From: Alentia gelatinosa
Lineage: Eukaryota; Annelida; Polychaeta; Phyllodocida; Polynoidae
Assembly (NCBI GenBank): GCA_950022655.1
Contig: OX465584.1
Location: 53,400,789-53,464,788 of the forward strand
Length of the DNA stretch: 64,000 nt
Direction of reading: 5' to 3'
Shown here: positions 1-11,822 of the stretch, one piece after another
Layout: each line of letters begins with the position of its first letter
Numbering within the stretch: position 1 is the first letter of the stretch
Notes under the pieces: model-generated
What the model was told of the DNA's origin: nothing
Seen by the model: only the letters and a program-made list of their open reading frames with translations
Database searches by the model: none
Position numbers and translations under genes: made by a program

Positions 1-76
1 CGCCCGCCGCCCGCCGCCCGCCACACGCCGCCCGCCACACGCCGCCCGCCGCCCGCCGCCCGCCGTCCGCCGCCCC
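1..76. repeat. GC-rich CCGCC minisatellite
   Basis: Repeated CGCCCGC units with two CACACGCC variants, running off the left edge of the window. Confidence 0.9.
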
Positions 77-319
77 TTGAGAAGCCCAGCCTCAGCTGCT
101 CTGGGTTACTAAGGTCGACCCCAGTGTGTTGTGTTACTTGCTTCAGTGAAAAAAATGAAACAGGGAGGGGAAGAGATTGTGGCAAAAAATAGTCAGTGCG
201 TTCAGACATTTCTAACTTGCGTACCATGAGCAGGAGGTTGACACTGTTGACATGCCGACCACAGTGTCTGCCAAATGTCCTCTGATTTTTCAAGAGCAGA
301 CGACATTTTGGAAGAGGTA

Positions 320-425
320 ACACGGTGTGATTCATTGACGTCACAGGGTGTTCGTCTGAGACAAATCCTGTTGAGATTCTCAACTGGAACACAATCTCTT
401 CTAAATAGTATACATGGTTACAGTT
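320..425 (+). repeat. Dispersed repeat T, copy 1
   Basis: It shares GTCTGAGACAAATCCTGYTG and the following CTGGAACACAATCTC with the copy at 49957-50045 (minus strand) and, more loosely, with 57840-57924. The family is not identified and has no coding capacity. The flanking 77-1965 bp otherwise shows nothing I can name. Confidence 0.6.
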
Positions 426-1965
426 CCCCTGCAATTTTTGGCCACGATTACCCGTAACGAGGTTCACAATCGAATTAATTCTGATTTTAAACATGTTTAT
501 TAGAGCGTGCTGGCACGCGCTAAATACATCATCTAGAGTTTAGAGTGATCACATTGAACTTTCAGTATGCTTCCAGAAACCACTCCCTTTACTATCAGCA
601 TGCTGTTCACTGTGATAGTGAGAACAGAGCAGGGGGCCAGTGTCTCAGGGTCTTAGAGGTGTGCTCAGCTGACCATGACCGATCACTAGAGGCCAAAATA
701 CCTGATTGACCTACTGGTGCTTGATATGTTTGGATCCTAGACTCAGGCAGATGCAGAGATAGCACGTTGACTGGGTGCAAGTGGGTTACAGAAAACTATC
801 CATAGACGGAATCTAACCCAAACCTTTTAATTGTTATTCATTTATAATTGCACGCTCATTCATCCATGATGAACATCCTATTTGCTCCTAATTATGTATA
901 TAGAGCCATTTTGATGAGTCGCTTACTAAGTAACTAACCTTGCAAATTGGAAGCCAGCTTACAGGACCACTTGTTTTTCACAAACCGCATTTCATGGCTA
1001 TTTGTCTTCCAGGGTGAGTGTTCACTGAGACTATGTCTGATACTATATACCAGTATTGTCCATCCATGAGGATCAAATTTGCCAATTTCCCCTGAGACTG
1101 ATAAAATAACTTCGCCATGAGAATAATATAGCAAAGGAGATTGAGACTTGGGGAAAGGTGTAAAGTACACCCGTCTCAGGTACAGAAGTTTCTACGTGTG
1201 AATACCACCTTAGGAACCTTTTGCTAGTAAAGCTATGCTTGATGAAAATCACCTTGTATCGTCTCGTAGGAGTAGTCATTCAATGAATATTCTATATATC
1301 CACATATATGCAAATATATTTCATCATCTAATGTTTCATTCTTTAAATGATGTTCATGGATTTCTTCCTGAATCAAGATTGGACAATCGCCGCTTGTTAA
1401 TGATATAAGCCATATCACCCTCGTTTATATAATAGCTAATGACCAATAAATAAGTCATATAGTGTGAAGATATATTTTAATCTAAAGGTGACATAAAGTG
1501 TCCTTCTAGCCACTGATGTTGCGCAAGGAATGCCTAACGTGAATATAAATGTTTGGAGGGTGTTGTTCCTGGTGAATGATGTTTTTTTTCTAATCTTTTC
1601 TTTATTTTTTAGGATAGAGGCCTTGGTACAACATCGTCTCTCTCCGACCTTTCGGAAATGTTTGTTTGAAAGTTAATCGGAGCATCTCCAAAGCTTCTTA
1701 TACCTCGTCAAGGAGACCTGGGTCAAACCTGTCCCGCTTACAGGTTGGATACAGATAACACTATTAGATAGTTGTGTGTGAAGCCCAGGAGAAGGTGCAG
1801 GGACCCGGGCCCGACCTTTACCCGTGAGGGATGGGTAGCAGGGGGGAGTGTAGAGGCCCTGCAAGGTCCCCCCCCCCCCCCACACTCATGGCACCAACCC
1901 GTGTCCGCCACACTAATGACTTGGGCCACTAATACCTGCGTAGAAAGGATTGTTGATACACGGCA

Positions 1966-2835
1966 AGGGCTGATCATAAGGGTTGGTTGTAGGAAGGGTT
2001 GGGCACATGATGGGTTGGTCACAGGATGGGTTGGTTGTAGGAAAAGTAGGTCACAGGATGGGTTTGTCAGAAGATGGGTTGGTTGTAGGTAGGGTTGGTC
2101 ACAAAAAGGGTTGGTCGCAGTAGGGGTTGGTTATAGGAAGGGTTGGTCAGAGGATGGGTTGGTTGTAAAAAGGGTTGGTGACAGGATGGGTTGGTTGTAT
2201 AATGTGTTGGTCATAGGATGGGTTGGTTGTAGGAAGGTTTGGTCACAGAATGGGTTGGTTGTTGGAAAAGTAGGTCACAGGATAGGTTGGTCACAGGATG
2301 GGTTGTTTGTAAGAAGGGTTGGTCACAGTATGGGTAGGTTGTAGGAAGGGTTGGTCACAAGTAGGAATGGTCACAGGATGGATTGCTTGTAGGAAGGGTT
2401 GGCAACAGGATGGGTAGGTTGTAGGAAGGGTTGGTCACAAGAAGGGTTGGTCACAGGATGGGTTGATTATAGGAAGGGTTGGTTTTAAGAAGGGTTGGTT
2501 GTAACAAGGGATGGTCATATATTTAGGCATTGGTTGTAGGAAGGGTCACACATAAGAAAGATAATACAAAGAGTTGGTCACAGAAGGGGTTTGTTGTAAA
2601 GGAAATGTTGGTCATAATATTGATTGATAATAGGAAGGGTCAATGTTAGTAAGGCTTGATTATAGGAAGGGTAAGACATACGATGGATTGGCGTTGAAGA
2701 GTTGCTCATAGGAAGGGTTGGTTTTAGGAAAGGTTTGTTATAGGATTGATTCATTATAGGAAGGGTCAGTCATAGGAAGGATGGGTGTTGAAGAGTTGCT
2801 CATAGGAAGGGTGGGTTGTCAGAAAGGTTGGTCAG
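1966..2835 (+). repeat. 16-17 bp minisatellite (GGTTGGTYRYAGGAWG)
   Basis: About 50 degenerate copies alternate GGGTTGGTTGTAGGAA and GGGTTGGTCACAGGAT. Open frames over it are simple peptide repeats and are not treated as genes. A run of 13 C lies just upstream at about 1869. Confidence 0.9.
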
Positions 2836-2854
2836 AGGCTAAATATTGAGGAAC

Positions 2855-2995
2855 TGCATTCAGTGGGGCGTGTATACGGTGTATTCAGTGGGTCGTGTAT
2901 TCAATGGAGCGTATATTTGTTTATTCTGTGGAGCGTGTATTTGGTGTAACGATGGGGCGTGTGTTGGTGTATTCAATGGGTCGTGTATTCGGTGG
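2855..2995 (+). repeat. Degenerate ~22-bp tandem repeat
   Basis: Units of the form GGGYCGTGTATTCRGTGKR repeat about six times directly after the preceding minisatellite. Confidence 0.7.
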
Positions 2996-3020
2996 GCCTC
3001 CAGCCAAGGCAGCAGTAAAA

Positions 3021-3496
3021 CGCCACCGTCATGACATAAAACCTGACACTGCTAACTCTTATTCAGTTTCTATAAAGTGTTCAGCATTGCAAATCCTAAA
3101 GCCTGTGTGAAGGCCAGTAATACGCCACCGTCATGGCATAAAACCTAACACTGCTAACTCTTATTCAGTTTCTGTAAAGTGTTCAGCATTGCAAATCCTA
3201 AAGCCTTTGTGAAGCCCAGTAATACGCCACCGTCATGGCATGATATGAAGAGAGGTCACAAGTTTGAGTATGAGTTTATTTATGCCACGCATTTTGTTGG
3301 CTCCATAATTTCACGAGTCGAAGATTCTACCCCGTTTCCATATTTTTTCAGTATAAAAAAATAGTGACATAAACAAACCCCATGTTAAGCCTATGGCGTT
3401 TTTTATTAGGGGTAGGATAAAACCTGACACTGCTAACTCTTATTCAGTTTCTATAAAGTGTTCAGCATTGGAAATCCTAAAGCCTGTGTGACGGCC
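3021..3496 (+). repeat. 102-bp tandem repeat, interrupted
   Basis: CGCCACCGTCATGRCATAAA recurs at 3021 and 3123 and, truncated, at 3225 (period 102 bp). The third unit is split by a mobile element at 3244-3420 and resumes with AACCTGACACTGC. Confidence 0.9.
3244..3420 (+). mobile_element. Family A (GACGTC variant), second hairpin arm deleted
   Basis: It starts TATGAAGAGAGGTCAC and ends GGGGTAGGATAA, as in the full copies at 42864 and 51833. The second hairpin arm is missing: the sequence jumps from the tip GTCGAAGA straight to TTCTACCCC. Compared with neighbouring 102-bp units, no target duplication is present. Confidence 0.85.
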
Positions 3497-3983
3497 GGAG
3501 ATGACGACCACCCGTAATCTCCACCCTATGGGCTCAGTACGAGATGGACAACAAAATGGGAGAGGTATATGTAGCAATCAGAAATAGATCATTGTGTGTA
3601 AATATATATCTATGGAATAACATCTAACGAGCCTGCTTGTGAAATGAGATGGTGCCCTAATGGGCTGGCAATAGAGAGAGCCACTGATAAAGGAGTTGGT
3701 GGACAGCAGCAAAAACCCCCAGAGATAGAGCAGATGGATAATGCAGAGTGGTGGTGATGAAGGGGCACCTGTCAGTAAACGGGGACACGGCAGGTGGAGT
3801 CAGCTCAGGGCACACCTGGTGCTGCGAGCTGCTCCGTGCTGAGGTGTGCGCGTATGAGTCTTTTATGAGCAGGAGTGTCGGCCACTGCGAGGCGCATACA
3901 TTGATAATGAGAGAGGTCAGATCTGTAGTCACGCTGCGAAGAAAAACACAGGCCTCCAGTATGAAGATAGTGCTCTGTTGTAT

Positions 3984-4250
3984 AGTATTATACGGAAACT
4001 GGCTTACTGTCTTCGTACGTCAAAAATACGGCATCGGGATGTATGTGATCAACAGTTTTACCAAGTATTTTGATGTACGAAGACAGTCAGCCTGTTTTCG
4101 TATTATTATATACCTAAAAATGGCGAAATTTTACCTGGTCACGTGATCACATACCCCGTACGTCACAGTGTGGCGTACGGGTATAAATACGCCATGGGTA
4201 GGAGCGGGCAGTATGTGTAGGATATACTACCACAGGTATATAATAATATA
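3984..4250 (+). mobile_element. Family F hairpin element, copy 1
   Basis: The hairpin arms are ACTGTCTTCGTACG (left) and CGAAGACAGTCAGCC (right), with a decayed tip. The body contains CATACCCCGTACGTCAC and the F/G core GCGGGCAGTATG, and ends CACAGGTATATAATAATA. The preceding 3497-3983 holds nothing recognisable. Confidence 0.8.
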
Positions 4251-4548
4251 TATTATCTCACCCCTGGTATTTTTTCTCCATAGACTTAACATTGAGAACT
4301 CGTATCCAACGCCCATGAGATATTTAGGAAAATATCCAATGCGGAATTATGTCACAAAAGATAGCACACTAGTCAATGTTAAGGGTGAGGTAAATTCAGA
4401 AACCCACTCAAGTTTAGGATCAGAGCTCGATCCCATCTCGTTTGAATAGCTATGTAATTCACGCGGCTTTACCTTGTGAATCACTACGCAATTCAAACTC
4501 AATGGGATACGAGCTCTGACCCTAAACTTTCATAGATTTCCTCTATAG
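4251..4548 (+). mobile_element. Family H element, copy 1
   Basis: The body is bounded by TTATCTCACCCC and GGGTGAGGTAAAT and carries CCATAGACTTAACATTGAG. A hairpin with arms AGCTCGATCCCATCTCGTTT and its near-complement follows, ending in TTTCCTCTATA. Confidence 0.85.
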
Positions 4549-4684
4549 TATTATCTACCTAGTACAGAGCGTCCATAGAAAACACAGTGTATATCACCAT
4601 TCTAGGAGCATACAGATAAGTTGCATAGTGAAAAATAGTGTGTACCTAAATGAAATCATATTGGATCTATAAATAGATATTTTA

Positions 4685-4960
4685 TTTATCCTACCCTGCA
4701 CATAAATCTCCATAGACTTAACTTGGTGTTGCTGTATGCCATGATTATGCTATAAAATATTCATATACTACGAGTGACATATGAAGCTAGAAACACTCGA
4801 CGAGGTAGAATAAAATCTGAACGTCACTTAATTTCATATAATTGTTTACATGGCGCTCATTGTCTTCAGCTACAGATATCACTCAGCTCCGCTTCATGAT
4901 ATCATTCCAAAAGGAAACCTCACATCATATAAACAAACATATGAAGTTCCTTGAGGCTTC
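4685..4960 (+). mobile_element. Family A-like element with GGA-triloop tip
   Basis: The body runs from TTTATCCTACCCTG to GGTAGAATAAAATC and carries CCATAGACTTAAC. The following hairpin closes at GATATCACTCAGCTCCGCTT, whose complement is AGC-GGA-GCT-GAGTG. The arms are diverged. Confidence 0.65.
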
Positions 4961-4979
4961 TTGCTAATACCTATGAGTG

Positions 4980-5276
4980 ATTATCTCACCCCTGGTATAT
5001 TTCCCCCATTAACCTACCATTAGGAACTCGTACCCAACGCCCATTGAGTATTTGAAAAAAACTCAGTGGGGGATTATGTCACAAATGTTGGCCAATTAGT
5101 CCATGTGAGGGGTCAGATAGATTCAGAAACCTATTCAAATTTACGGTCAGAGCTCGATCCCATCTCGTTTGAATGGCTATGCAATTCACGCTGATTCGCC
5201 TTTTGAATTACTAGGCTTTTCAAACTTGATTGGATACAAGCTCTAGCCGTAAACTTTCACAGGTTTCCTCTATAAT
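4980..5276 (+). mobile_element. Family H element, copy 2
   Basis: It has the same order as the copy at 4251: TTATCTCACCCC body start, GGAACTCGTACCCAACGCCC, then hairpin arms containing AGCTCGATCCCATCTCG and a right end CCTCTATAATG. Confidence 0.85.
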
Positions 5277-5411
5277 GTCTCACATTTACTGACCAGGATG
5301 TGAGATTCTGTTTATCACTAAGTGACAAAATGATATTCATACATACCACTGGACCTGTGTACCAATATCTCTAAACATATTCTTTTCATGTACACCAACC
5401 GTGTCTCCATA

Positions 5412-5575
5412 CATTATCCATCATATACAAAAGTCCCCATTGAAAATGTATCTAGACTCAGTAAACTACTAACCATTGTTTAAAACTGCTACATACCCTA
5501 ACCATGTTATATGGATTCAAATCCATTGCATACGGCCTCAAAGCCATTGTATAAGGCAAAATAGTTCCTTTGTCA
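5412..5575 (+). repeat. N body (family D/N), copy 1
   Basis: CATTATCCATCATATACAAA, GACTCAGTAAAC and GGCAAAATAGTTCCTTTGT match 25493-25665 (+), 39240-39425 (-) and 42225-42410 (-). Confidence 0.75.
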
Positions 5576-5594
5576 TTTTATGATATACAATGGT

Positions 5595-5745
5595 ACGAAA
5601 GCAGATTGATTGTGGTTGTACGTCAAAACTACTGGGTATAATTTTACAACAAGATAATTCCTCAGCCTTCGGTATCAGCATATTGTAAATGACAAATATT
5701 TTTGACATACAACTATAGTAACCCTGTTTCCTCGTATTACATAGG
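5595..5745. mobile_element. F-like hairpin, decayed
   Basis: The arms GTTGTACGTCAAAACTAC and TGACATACAACTATAGTAAC enclose a tip CAGCCTTCGGTATCAG, the same GCC-TTC-GG tip as other F copies. Confidence 0.5.
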
Positions 5746-5934
5746 TGAACCAGCTACTGATCATGACCCCTATATGCTGAGCATACACGCTGAGCAAACA
5801 TAATAAGCCCAGTGCAGGCAGAGACAGGGCTAGATCGATACTCATAGTAAAGAAGGCACATACAGACCCGCAAAGTGACAGCAAGGATTACGCCAATAGC
5901 AGATTAGATTAAATCCTGCTGCATTTATTGAATA

Positions 5935-6175
5935 CGTGGGTTTGAGTCTCTTCGCCATTTTCCACTGGCCGACGAAACGGCACCGATTGATTGAGGCCTT
6001 CTGAGGGTTTGTCAGTGGCACCACTGACTGCATATCGGTCAGCGAGAGTGCAGTGTTTACCTTGTTTCTCATGTATTTTACAAGTGCCTACCAATATCAT
6101 GCCAGGAACGAAATCAAAGCATTTTGATTTTGTCGGTCGTTGGCAAAGTCAGTCGGTGGTGGTCTTAAGTGTGTA
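5935..6175. mobile_element. Family C-like MITE
   Basis: It contains TTTCCACTGGCCGACGAAAC, CACTGACTGCATATCGGT and GTCGGTCGTTGGCAAAG, all family C internal words. The ends are diverged. Confidence 0.5.
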
Positions 6176-6249
6176 ATGCTGAATAATAAATACAACATGA
6201 CCATGATTTTGATTTGCGTTGTCAAATTCCCCTCATATTCGACAAGTTA

Positions 6250-6530
6250 GGCCTGGCGTCCACCTACCACGATCGAAATTAAGACCTACCGATATGGCAC
6301 CTATATAAAAAGTAAATATCGGAGTCATATCGGGAAGGTGCAAAATCGTAGACATATATCTAGACATGCCAATCCACCACACATTGTATGGGGTTTAATC
6401 GGTGTCTAATCACAGAGACGTGATCAACTGCCCCGATATTAGGTGACCTTCTGACGCGATTTAAATTTTCTATCGGGAGGTACATCGTAGACCGTATTGG
6501 AGCCATATCATAGTAGGTGGACGCCGGGCC
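6250..6530. mobile_element. Family J MITE, copy 1
   Basis: The TIR GGCCTGGCGTCCACCTACCA pairs with TAGTAGGTGGACGCCGGGCC. It is flanked by TTA and TAA. The interior has CGATATGGCACC and the inverted CGGGAGGTACATCGTAGACC. Confidence 0.9.
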
Positions 6531-6759
6531 TAAATGTAAGGATATTGCCCTGCCGCCGATGTGTTTTTTTTGTATATCGACCCCAGATCGGTGAATGGAA
6601 ACGAGACTTGTAACAATGTAAGTCTCTCTGGTTTAGGTGTGATAATAGCAACTGGAAATTACTTTCAGAAATAGCAATTCACTATCATTACATTGTACAC
6701 TCATCTATTACTTCTTCTTGTATGCAAATTGTATTGATGCCAATCTTTATATGCTGTGT

Positions 6760-7220
6760 AAAGGGGGGCGTCCACCAACAACGACAAGGCTACGACAAGT
6801 GCCAACATGAAAGTTCCAATCGCAGCCTTGTCGCAGCCTTGTCGTGAGAAGAGCAGTGTCGGGACAGCGGTGTCGGGGCGTGTCGTAGACATCGCTGGGT
6901 TGCCGTAAAAAAGGCGCCCATGGTTCCGACACACTACGACAGTGATATCGAGGAAACCACAACACTCCACGACAAAGGTCCAGTCGTAGCAAAAATCGAA
7001 CATGTTCGATATTGTCTTAGCCTTGTTGGAAGGCCCCCGACAGGCCCCCAACAAGCTTCATATCGCAGCCTGTCGTGGCCTTGTTGTAGACTCTTGTCGG
7101 GAACTGGGGTCCACCAACCATGACAAGGCTACGACAAGGCTTCCAATCGTAGAGCTGTCATGGACCTTGTCGGAAAGCCATTGTCGTAGCCTTGTCGTGG
7201 TTGGTGGACGCCCCCCTTTA
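6760..7220. mobile_element. Family K MITE with a third internal terminus
   Basis: Ends AAGGGGGGCGTCCACCAACA and GTTGGTGGACGCCCCCCTTT. A further copy of the left terminus (GGGGTCCACCAACCATGACA) begins near 7105, so 7105-7218 could be a smaller MITE by itself. GACAAGGCTACGACAAG recurs throughout. 7221-7418 is unremarkable. Confidence 0.85.
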
Positions 7221-7418
7221 TGTACAATTGAGCAGTGAGTGCTCTGAAAAACTCACTTAGGTGAGATGACACTCAATATAAAAAAAAAGAAAAATGTAAC
7301 AAGGCCAACACCGACGGACTTTATCACAGACCAACAGAATCAAAATGCGTGGTTTTATTGGTGAGACTCAAGGTCTCATCAAATCCGTATGGACCTGTAA
7401 AATGGAGCATAAACAAAG

Positions 7419-7759
7419 TTTACTAGATACCCATGCCGTATATACTGCAAGTACGTACTGTTTCGGTATATGACGTAAAAATACTGTACGGACCACTGGT
7501 CCGTACACCAAAATACGGACTACCTTCCCATACACATTTATTAAAATTTTGGTTGTAAAGAAAAATGTAATGGATTTTGTTTAAAATTTCGGGTATATAG
7601 TAAATATATAACGTCCAACCTTGCTTGTACAAGTCACAGAACTCGATGCTAATTTACCGTTTGTACGGAACTCGGCGTATACGCCTCGGTCCGTACATAC
7701 CGTAAATTAGCATCTCGTTCTGTGACTTGTACAGCATGGTTAGGACATTCTATATAAAT
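7419..7759 (+). mobile_element. Family E element, copy 1
   Basis: The body is bounded by TTTACTAGATACCC and CGGGTATATAGTAAATATA. The hairpin has arms GTCACAGAACTCGATGCTAA and a tip GGCGTATACGCC. The right end is GGACATTCTATATAAA. Confidence 0.85.
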
Positions 7760-8174
7760 ACAGTCTATATCCCGATACATCCCGATACATCCCGATACAA
7801 ATCCAGGATTCATCTCCGATGTACCGGATCTGACGTCACCTGGCACCACGAGGGTTCCGGTACCCGGCGAGTCGCCTGTTGTCTCTGTTAGATGTCAATA
7901 GATACGCTGGGTACAAGCTCCTGGGGGTCGATGCTGATCGGCTTCTCACTACGCTTGTTGCCGGCAAACACTGCTGTTATCCTAACCGCCTGCCGTTGAC
8001 CAGCGAGGTGGCTAGTATTGTGTATCCAAGGGACTACTGTTTCTTTATCCCAAGCAGTACAGAAGGACTGGGTTCTTAATCTGATAATTGTTACGAAGTC
8101 CCCAATAGGCAAATACTTGCCCCGACGCCTGTGGGTGAGAGGGGCCAATTTACGAATCCGGGAGTAAGTAAACG
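7760..8174. other. Unassigned GC-richer spacer
   Basis: It holds three copies of the 10-mer CCCGATACAT (about 7770-7800) and ORFs on both strands without recognisable similarity. No function is proposed. Confidence 0.4.
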
Positions 8175-8518
8175 TATTATTATATACCTGTGGTAGTATA
8201 TCCTACACATACTGCCCGCTCCTACCCATGTCGTATTTATACCCGTACGACACCTAGGTGACGTACGGGGTATGTATGTGGCGTACGGGGCATGTACGGC
8301 GGCAAAATCCAAATATTCCCCCAGTAGCAAAGTTAAAAATTCGATATTTTAAGGTATATAATAATAGAGAAACAGGCTTACTGTCTCCGTACGGATAAAA
8401 TACTTGGTAAAATCGGCGATCAGATTAACCTCTGCCTTCGGCATCGGTTGATCTGATCGCCGATTTTACCGCGTATTTTATCCGTACGGAGACAGTAAGC
8501 CTGTTTCTCTATATTACT
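8175..8518 (-). mobile_element. Family F element, copy 2, near-perfect hairpin
   Basis: The body TATTATTATATACCTGTGG...CATACTGCCCGCTCCTAC is followed by a hairpin at about 8378-8507 with ~60-nt arms that have few mismatches. The tip is CTGCCTTCGGCATCGG. The little-diverged arms suggest the youngest F copy. Confidence 0.9.
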
Positions 8519-8853
8519 ATACACCCATGCCGTATACTGTAAATACGCACCGTTTCGCCATATCGCGTAAAAATACTGTACAGACCACTGGTTCGTACAG
8601 GAAAATACGGACTACCTTCCCATACACGTTTATTAAGATATTGGTTGTTAACCTAAATGAAATTAATGATTTTTTTTATTTTGGGTATATATAGTAAATA
8701 TAGAACGACCTACCATGCTTGTACTAGCCACAAAACTCGATAATAATCCATGGTTTGTACGGAACTCGGCGAAAACGCCTCGTTCCGTACAAACAGTGAA
8801 TTATCATCTCGTTTTGTAGCTCGTACAGCATGGTCAGGACATTGTATATAAAT
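8513..8853 (+). mobile_element. Family E element, copy 2
   Basis: It abuts the F copy. The body is ATACACCCATGCCGTATACT to TGGGTATATATAGTAAATAT. The hairpin tip is GGCGAAAACGCC flanked by ACTC and TCG. Confidence 0.85.
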
Positions 8854-9069
8854 GCTTATCCGATTAAATGCCTGGTAAATTTTCCCTTTAGTATACACAT
8901 TTTAAACTGTAATCGCCATTTGAAGTTTAATTTAGGCATGTAGAGCTGGTCCGTAAAATAGCGTACGGTACAGAAGGCCCTACATGATTTTTACGATATA
9001 AGGTGCTATGGTCAGTAAGTATAAGAACAATGTCCACACATGTATAATAAATAGGTAGGCTATATCTAG

Positions 9070-9460
9070 TATTCCTATATACCCATTATTGAACTAACTA
9101 GAGTAACATACCGCTGCTGGGGGGGGGGGGGTGCATTAAAAATAAGTTATATGTCGAGGTTGACGTTTTCGTCCCGCTCTCATGTTTTCATCCCGCTCTG
9201 ACGTTTTCGTCCCGCTCTGATCACGTGATAGAATACAGCCATTTGTATCGGCAGTGTTTCAAGTAAAGAATTAAGCATTTTTATCGATATTTGAAGGTAT
9301 ATAGGAATAGGGAAACCAAGTACCAGTGACAGCAAAAGTCAAAGTTACTCGGTAATGTTTGGAAAAATTATTGCCCGCGGCTGACGCCTTGGGCAGTAAT
9401 TTTTCCAAGCCTTACCTCGTAACTTTGAACTTTTGCTCACCGGAACATAGTTTCCCTCTA
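9070..9460 (+). mobile_element. Family Q body-plus-hairpin element
   Basis: The body is bounded by TATTCCTATATACCC and AGGTATATAGGAATAG and contains repeated GTTTTCGTCCCGCTCT and a G run. The hairpin arms TTTGGAAAAATTATTGCCC and GGGCAGTAATTTTTCCAA enclose the tip GGC-TGAC-GCC. Confidence 0.65.
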
Positions 9461-9504
9461 AGGTGGCAAGCACTGTGGATCCATGGAAATACTCTTTTGT
9501 CCCC

Positions 9505-10020
9505 TGCACTACAGAAGGTGGCTATATCCAGTAAGGTGGCCAGCACTGTGTAACTCATTAGACTATTTTCTCATCAGATATGTAATAATAAAGAAGAAAC
9601 CAACAAGTATTGGTCAAAGTCGTCGTTCTCCACGAGTTTAATGTGGAGTGATATGAACGAGGCGACGATTCGGAGACGAGTTGCAGAGTGACATCTTTGA
9701 CCAAGACGAGTTGCTTTCTGTATTTATCCCCCCCCCCCTCCACCTACACACTAAAGGAATGGATGTTGCACAGGATATAGACCATGGAGAACGGACTGAA
9801 TACTGGTAGGGGCATGGAGAACGAGTTCCCAATGTTAAGCCTATGGGACAAAATTCCGGAGTTGAAATAAAGAGGAAGGTTATAACCGGTGATGAAGCTG
9901 GTACTTTGGTATTCATGAGACTACATTCTTAGCATATGCACAACTTAGGGAGGTTTATAGCCAGTGAGGTGCCTAGCAATGTGTGTCACTCATGGGACTA
10001 CTTCTTTTCTTTCACGTATG
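9505..10020 (+). repeat. Direct duplicate flanking an I element
   Basis: About 9505-9590 and 9935-10020 resemble each other (GGTGGCTATATCCAGTRAGGTG, CAATGTGT, ACTCATTRGACTA). They flank the family I element; a shorter related piece is near 9460. Confidence 0.5.
9597..9905 (-). mobile_element. Family I element, copy 1
   Basis: The hairpin arms are GGTCAAAGTCGTCGTTCTCC and CATCTTTGACCAAGACG. A body follows with CCATGGAGAACGGACTG and the shared core CCAATGTTAAGCCTATGGG (9829-9847). Confidence 0.75.
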
Positions 10021-10139
10021 CAGTAGGTTTCACATACGCAGTAGGATTTTGGTCGGAAATATTCACCTCGTTCTTCAAACTCCGACCAAAACAACTCGGA
10101 ACATTCATGGAAGAACTGTATCACTTCAGAATGAATAAT

Positions 10140-11820
10140 AATTTTTTTTTTTAAATAAAAAAAGATTTTCATATATTCTCCTAGCCATCCTTCCCCTTTG
10201 TGAGATACTACAACCTATTACTAGAGAACTGAAGGTCATGTTTTGTAAAGACATAAAAGGAAACTACCTCGAACCTGATCGGTGAGTGTAATTTGATCAC
10301 TGCCTCAGCACCCACTGTTCCTTGATTCTTTTTGTTCACTTTGATCAAATGTGAACCATATCAATATTTGACCAAAGAAGAATCAATTCCGTTTCTCTCT
10401 TTCAAACAACGGGTGAGATCAATAAGGTGCGAGTTCTTTGAAGTCGGGCTACGGATGTGTATCTGTGTGCTTGTCTGAGGCCTCGAACTGTGTCAAGTGT
10501 GACTGTGTTTTACGCATGAATATACAAACAGGGCATGTGTAAAAACATCAAACTCAACACTCCCTTTGTATTTTGCTTCCGTGTTTATTTTCTCATTTAG
10601 GAAATTATCTTAACCCTTTCCTTACCGGACCAGGGAGGTGGTTTAAAAATAGGAACGATATTGGCTGAACGATTACTATTGGTGACATATCCCATGGATT
10701 GGAAAAAGTATGGTTCTCTAGCTTTATAAATCTAAGAATTATATGTATATGGTTTTCATCCCAATCATTACATCTCATAAAACACACACTGACTGATTGA
10801 GATGGTTATTGAACTAATTAATATATCAGAATGTTCATGTGATACCAGAGGGCCCGGATGGAAGAACGGCAAAGCGTCGAATCCGGTGTGATGTGAAAAT
10901 TCTTCCCTGAATAAAATTGATGAAAAAAAAAAAAGAGTAGGACTTACCTCAGGCGATAGTAACCACGTTCTGAGTATCAGTTTATTTTTTTAAATGTGGT
11001 CCTCAAAATTCCAGGATATCTTTTGCAGTTGTTATTGTCTACTTTTATCCTATCTTACTGGAAGGCGATCTCTCATGAAGAATCTAACCCTCATAAAAAA
11101 GATTAACCTTGTGACCTTCCAAAGAAATAAAAAGAAGGAGATATATTTCTCTGATCGTCTTGGAAGACCGTCCTCCATAAAGACGGATCATTTTGAGTAA
11201 CGGAAATGTAACAAAGACCACAATACGATCAATTATTTGATCGTTCCTAGTTTTAAAAACATCTCCCCGGTAGCAGGTACACGTCCTGACATGCAGCACG
11301 CTTGATACCTGGTCACCTCTGTTTTTGCATACCTTTGTTACAATCATTGAGAAAATCGACTGTTTTCCACAGTATTCAAAGTTTTATGTCAATGCTTCCA
11401 TGGTGATGAATATGAAACTATCTATTAATTATTACTATAAAAGCGTTTTACATAATTTATGAAAATATTATAAAGATCCATGTGGAATCAGCTGAGATCT
11501 AGCAAAATTAGGAAAATGATGCTTTGAGGCATCCTTTGCAGTAACCATGGAAGTGCCCTGAGGTATTATTGTCACTATCCATGGGAATGCCTTGGGGCAT
11601 CATTTACAAGGAAAGGGTTAATGTCGAGTGTAGAACCACAGGACGCTTCACCATCATATACTGCGATATCTACGGTAGTAGCCGCCGTGTCTCCAGTGTA
11701 AACATAGCATAAAACCATCATCACAACTTGTGTATGATCTGCATGTACATATGACGTTATGTGTTGATATATTTCCCGGATTATACAAGGAATATCTTCC
11801 ATGACGGCGGTTGTATAGTG
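10140..11820. other. No feature recognised
   Basis: AT-rich sequence with short A and T runs and a weak near-duplicate at about 11515-11615 (CCATGGRARTGCCYTGRGG). No coding signal was seen. Confidence 0.5.
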
Positions 11821-11822
11821 TA

